Assembly: GCA_937877295.1 (NCBI GenBank)
Contig: CALFIV010000093.1
Coordinates: forward strand, 1-9,278
Direction: 5' to 3'
From: an uncultured Clostridia bacterium
Lineage (GTDB): Bacteria > Bacillota_A > Clostridia > Christensenellales > CAG-138
DNA: 9,278 nt
Under the pieces are notes generated by a model. It made no database searches and was not told where the DNA came from. It worked only from the letters and a program-made list of their open reading frames with translations. Of this stretch, positions 6,678 through 9,278 are shown one piece after another (the first letter of the stretch is position 1; each line of letters opens with the position of its first letter). The position numbers and the translations under genes were made by a program.

Positions 6678-7666
6678 GATTTGGAGACCGGCGGCTGTGT
6701 CGCGTGGATATACGGATAATTTGGATCAAGCTCGATCTCGTCAATGGTCCAGTTATCGGTATACGGTGTTGTTCCGACGGATATGAGTGCATTGTCCTTC
6801 CACGCCGCGATCTTCAATTGTTCCTTGATTGCCGCTGTATCCTGATCGTCTTGTCTGCCCTTGCGGATCTCGCATATAGTGCCGTAACAAATGTTGTAGT
6901 AGATCCAGCGTGCATCCGGAACGGTCAGACGAATGCATCCGTGCGACGCTTTGCTGCCGAGCGCTTCATAGGATGCCTTTTGGATCGACGTAAGATCTCG
7001 ACGTTTATCATAGAGCGTCGAATGGAAATACGTCTTGCTGACGATCAAGGACCAATACTGCGCAGACTCCGGCGAGGACGCGAACTTGCCGAAGCGCACC
7101 TTCGTCTTCTCCATCGGGAACTTGCCGACTCGCGTTTCATGATACTTGCGACCGTCGCCTGTAGAGCAAATCATGTAGCGAACAGGGACGTCATATTCAC
7201 CGGTTGCAGGATTTTTGGAATACACCATAACGACCTGCCAGTACAGATCCACAATGATATAGTATTTGTCCGGAGACGGGTATCCCGCGGGCAACCGGAA
7301 GGTGCTTTCGTTGTTCGGATCTGCTTCGTTGAAATCGTCCAACGATCCGACCAACTCTTCAAACGACATATTGACTGTCGGCGCATAATACGAAAACGGA
7401 ATCTCCGTCGGCGCGGGCGTATCGGTCGGCTCGGGCGTCGGTGTGGGATTCGGCGTCGGCGCAGGCGTTGCCGGTACGGGCGTAACCGCGGTGATCGCTT
7501 CTTCGATTACAGGGATTTCCGTCGGTACAGCAGTAGCGGCCACTGTCGCTTCGACAACGACCGGTTCAGCCGTCGGAGCTACCGTGGACGGCGTGCCGCA
7601 AGCGAACACGGTCAACGCCGTGAGCAATGCCAATATAAATGTGAATACTCGAATGCTGTGCTTCAT
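6674..7666 (-). CDS. L,D-transpeptidase (YkuD domain), possible lipoprotein
   Basis: A 330-residue cell-wall enzyme that would form L,D cross-links in peptidoglycan or attach proteins to it. The N-terminus is a signal sequence ending TVFACG. C23 could be a lipidation site, but phenylalanine at -2 is atypical for a lipobox. A long Pro/Thr-rich linker follows (about 25-92). The YkuD domain (about 134-268) begins YYIIVDLYWQVVMVYS and includes the substrate-side CSTGDG. It ends with the catalytic motif SHGCIRLTVPDA, with C244, H242 and R246; H215 in YFHSTLYD is the upstream conserved histidine. The ATG at 7666 has AGAGGT (7672-7677) 5 nt upstream and a promoter just beyond. It is the first gene of the operon and overlaps the M23 gene by 4 bp, so the two are probably made together. 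A catalytic role is well supported; which cross-link it makes is not. Confidence 0.94.
   Translation of the reverse strand: MKHSIRVFTFILALLTALTVFACGTPSTVAPTAEPVVVEATVAATAVPTEIPVIEEAITAVTPVPATPAPTPNPTPTPEPTDTPAPTEIPFSYYAPTVNMSFEELVGSLDDFNEADPNNESTFRLPAGYPSPDKYYIIVDLYWQVVMVYSKNPATGEYDVPVRYMICSTGDGRKYHETRVGKFPMEKTKVRFGKFASSPESAQYWSLIVSKTYFHSTLYDKRRDLTSIQKASYEALGSKASHGCIRLTVPDARWIYYNICYGTICEIRKGRQDDQDTAAIKEQLKIAAWKDNALISVGTTPYTDNWTIDEIELDPNYPYIHATQPPVSKS
7397..7489 (-). repeat. Low-complexity Pro/Thr-rich coding repeat in the L,D-transpeptidase linker
   Basis: Residues about 60-90 of the L,D-transpeptidase are a run of TP, PT, PAP and PEP units. The DNA shows repeated GGCGTCGG-like units on the plus strand. 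Such linkers usually span the cell wall between a membrane or lipid anchor and a catalytic domain. Its length may vary between strains. Confidence 0.75.
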
Positions 7667-7690
7667 GCCTTACCTCTGAATACTGCGGTT

Positions 7691-7719
7691 AGTTTACCAC
7701 ACTTTGTCCGTTCGGTAAA
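7691..7719 (-). promoter_or_regulatory. Promoter of the L,D-transpeptidase operon
   Basis: On the minus strand TTTACC (7714-7719) and TAAACT (7691-7696) are separated by 17 nt. Each matches the vegetative consensus at 4 of 6 positions. TGG directly precedes the -10 box, making an extended -10. Transcription would start near 7684, leaving a short leader of about 18 nt that holds the AGAGGT ribosome site. It is weaker by consensus than the promoter at 4036-4064. Confidence 0.65.
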
Positions 7720-7828
7720 CACCTATTTGTGTCAGAATTGCAAAATCTTCCAAAATTTCTGCCCGCTAACCACAACATAACGGTTTTTCCGGCATTGGAT
7801 TTGCCTTCATTTGTTGTGCGATGTAGGA

Positions 7829-7861
7829 AAACGGCGTTGTCCTCTTGAGACAACGCCGTTT
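7829..7861 (-). terminator. Intrinsic terminator after the surface-protein gene
   Basis: A perfect 13-bp inverted repeat (arms 7829-7841 and 7849-7861, loop of 7 nt), starting 27 bp after the stop codon of the surface protein. On the minus strand the arm ends in TTTTCC, a short U-tract. On the plus strand the hairpin is followed by T-rich sequence (TGATTTCTTTTG), so it could also stop plus-strand transcripts. It separates the surface-protein unit from the L,D-transpeptidase operon. Confidence 0.85.
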
Positions 7862-7887
7862 GATTTCTTTTGTGACGAACCGTTTGA

Positions 7888-9278
7888 TCAGCCTATGACC
7901 GTGGTGTACGTTGTGGTCTCGACCGTATCGAGCAGCTTCCAGAAGTAGATGCTGTCGCCGGCATTGCGATCGACCATGAAGTAGCCTTTCGTCGAGAATG
8001 TCAGATGCGGACGTGCCTTGGAAGATGCGTTGGTTGCATCCACCGCTTCGCCGTTCATTGCGAAAGACCAGCGGCAGTAGACCGCGGTGTCGGTCTTGTA
8101 GCTGTAGAGATAGCTGCCCTTGTTTGCAAGGTATGTGCCGGTCTGCGCATTGCGAATCGCAAACTTGTCGCCGACCGCGGTCACGACAAAGACGTACGCT
8201 TCCGTTACATTGCTGATCGTCGTGCCGTCCAGCGTCATGCCGGTGCTTGCAAAAGCAGCCGAGCCGCCTGCCGATGCGGTCTCATACTTCTTCGTGCCTG
8301 CAATGCCCTTCAGAACGGTTGCATCGTTTGCCTTGCCGTAGGTGACGACATAGCTGCCCTCCCACGATGCGGGCGCTTCCGTTACCAGTTCATAGCCCGC
8401 GTCGGAGGTCTCCGTGTGCGAATACAGCGCCTTCAGCGTGATATCCGCGGTTGCGGAATAGCTGCCGGTCAGAACCGCCGGAAGCGTTGCGGCGTTGTTG
8501 ACGTCCTCCGTTACCCAGCCGAGGAAGGTATAGCCCGCGGGTGCGCCTGCGGTGGGCAGCGTGATGGACGCGCCCGCCTGGCAGTTCATGGCGGCCGGTG
8601 CGGTGACGCCTGCAGGGACGGAGAAGCTTACCGTGTAGCCCAGCGCGTCAACATAGCTGTCCGTGAAGGTATAGCCGCACACGGTACAGGTGTGGGTCGT
8701 GTAGCCCTGCGCGGTGGCTGTCGGCGCGGTCACGACGTCATTGTAGGTACAGCTTTCGGTTGCGACGTCGCCGCACTCGGAGCAGGTCCGGCTGTGTGTG
8801 CCGTCGTTGTTGGACGTCCAGTCGCCGTAGGTATGCTCATGCGGCTCAACCGGACTTGTGGTGTAGTAAGTCACGTTTCCGCTGTTCTCTTTCCAGAAGC
8901 GGACGCTTTGCGAGGTCGAGGTGGTGCTGCTGCCGCCGGACCAGAAGTAGCCGTTGCTTGAGTTGAAGCTGAGGTATGGATAGTTGCCGTTCTTGGCGTT
9001 GGTTGCGCTGCTGGCGTTCGGCAGCGTGCCGGGCGTCCAGTCGCAGTTTCCGGACGTATAAGTCGTATATCCTGCCAGATAGGACGAGGAATCCTCGCCG
9101 ACATACGCGTTTGTAGAAGCGCTCTGGATCGAATAATAATTGCCATGTTTTGCGAGTTTAAATACGTAGGTATTTGCGACGTTGGTCAGGATGGAATCCG
9201 AGAGAGATACGCCTGCGTTCGCATAGGTAGCCACGTTGTTTGCATTTTCGATCTGTGCGCCGTTGGAGCTCGGCGTCA
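7888..9278 (-). CDS. C-terminal part of a large surface or secreted multidomain protein (5' end beyond the right edge)
   Basis: The frame stays open to the right edge, so 462 C-terminal residues are seen and no true start is present. Counting from the first whole codon, residues 1-143 form a beta-rich domain rich in Ser, Thr, Asn and aromatics. Residues 146-213 form a HEHTYGDW segment with paired cysteines (C165/C168, C176, C197/C200), common in surface proteins of gut Clostridia. Residues 213-287 resemble an InlB/Flg_new (Listeria-Bacteroides) repeat ending YTFLGW...ITLKALY. Residues 294-450 are a second, diverged copy of the first domain, preceded by YELVTEAPASWEGSYVVTYG. There is no LPxTG sorting signal or C-terminal membrane helix, so any anchoring must lie elsewhere. 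Adhesion or polymer binding is a guess from architecture; a catalytic domain could lie in the missing N-terminal part. A GTG at 9234 is internal and not a credible start. Confidence 0.8.
   Translation of the reverse strand, partial: TPSSNGAQIENANNVATYANAGVSLSDSILTNVANTYVFKLAKHGNYYSIQSASTNAYVGEDSSSYLAGYTTYTSGNCDWTPGTLPNASSATNAKNGNYPYLSFNSSNGYFWSGGSSTTSTSQSVRFWKENSGNVTYYTTSPVEPHEHTYGDWTSNNDGTHSRTCSECGDVATESCTYNDVVTAPTATAQGYTTHTCTVCGYTFTDSYVDALGYTVSFSVPAGVTAPAAMNCQAGASITLPTAGAPAGYTFLGWVTEDVNNAATLPAVLTGSYSATADITLKALYSHTETSDAGYELVTEAPASWEGSYVVTYGKANDATVLKGIAGTKKYETASAGGSAAFASTGMTLDGTTISNVTEAYVFVVTAVGDKFAIRNAQTGTYLANKGSYLYSYKTDTAVYCRWSFAMNGEAVDATNASSKARPHLTFSTKGYFMVDRNAGDSIYFWKLLDTVETTTYTTVIG
7891..8397 (-). 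repeat. Second copy (B) of the duplicated beta-rich surface domain
   Basis: The segment GMTLDGTTISNVTEAYVFVV ... FAIRNAQTGTYLA ... CRW ... RPHLTFSTKGYF ... SIYFWK matches, in the same order, the copy at the right edge. It also includes the conserved opening YELVTEAPASWEGSYVV. Identity is moderate, so the duplication is old or the two copies are specialised. Confidence 0.75.
8850..9278 (-). repeat. First copy (A) of the duplicated beta-rich surface domain, partial
   Basis: GVSLSDSILTNVANTYVFKL ... YYSIQSASTNAYVG ... CDW ... YPYLSFNSSNGYFW ... SVRFWK aligns with copy B over its whole length. The start of this copy, including any YELVT-like opening, is beyond the window. Confidence 0.75.

Noticed and set aside
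6704..7780. Plus-strand open frame of 358 codons
   Set aside because: It mirrors the L,D-transpeptidase gene; the product is Arg-rich low complexity with no recognisable motif.
7720..7828. AT-rich spacer between the terminator and the L,D-transpeptidase promoter
   Set aside because: I looked for a riboswitch, a small gene or an operator. There are only short imperfect repeats (AAATTTTGGAAGATTTTG) with no supportable structure, and it lies upstream of the predicted transcript start.
8005..8961. Plus-strand open frame of 318 codons
   Set aside because: It is a shadow of the surface protein gene; the composition is Cys/Arg/Gly-rich with no domain features.
8780..9234. GTG at 9234 as the start of a 448-residue protein
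   Set aside because: The frame continues open to the window edge, and the upstream residues continue the repeated domain; there is no ribosome site or signal peptide.

Overview
The window looks like a stretch of chromosome from a Gram-positive, probably endospore-forming member of the Clostridia (Bacillota). It has moderately high GC and Shine-Dalgarno-led starts. All eight genes lie on the minus strand, so transcription runs from high to low coordinates. The lineage inference rests on a SpoIVFA/SpoIVFB-like pair beside a radical SAM / DUF2344 / ribonuclease G block. In Clostridia such a block usually sits just before the ribosomal L21-L27 (rplU-ysxB-rpmA) genes. In Bacillus subtilis spoIVFA-spoIVFB lie directly before rplU. 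The rplU genes themselves would be beyond the left edge and are not visible.

Right edge (7888-9278): the C-terminal 462 residues of a large cell-surface or secreted protein, cut off at its 5' end. It has two diverged copies of a beta-rich domain. Between them are a paired-cysteine HTYGDW-type segment and an InlB/Flg_new-like repeat. A perfect 13-bp hairpin terminator (7829-7861) follows it.

Middle (4061-7666): a likely operon with its own promoter (TTTACC-17-TAAACT). It encodes an L,D-transpeptidase (YkuD), an M23/LytM endopeptidase with intact zinc ligands, a membrane-anchored LytM-like protein that has lost the zinc ligands (SpoIVFA-like), and an M50 site-2 protease (SpoIVFB-like). Two of the three junctions are 4-bp ATGA overlaps. 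The first two products act on peptidoglycan. The last two resemble the regulator/protease pair that activates pro-sigma-K in the mother cell of sporulating Bacillus.

Left part (1-3997): a near-consensus promoter (TTGACC-17-TATAAT with extended -10), whose -35 box contains the stop codon of the M50 gene, drives a second unit. This encodes a B12-binding-type radical SAM protein (TTG start), a DUF2344 radical-SAM-associated protein (GTG start, 32-nt overlap) and ribonuclease G/E, which runs off the left edge. No RNA genes, CRISPR arrays, insertion sequences or integrase genes were seen. Nothing here clearly amounts to a new system. The least explained parts are the duplicated surface domain, the N-terminal half of the M23 protein and the function of the radical SAM/DUF2344 pair.
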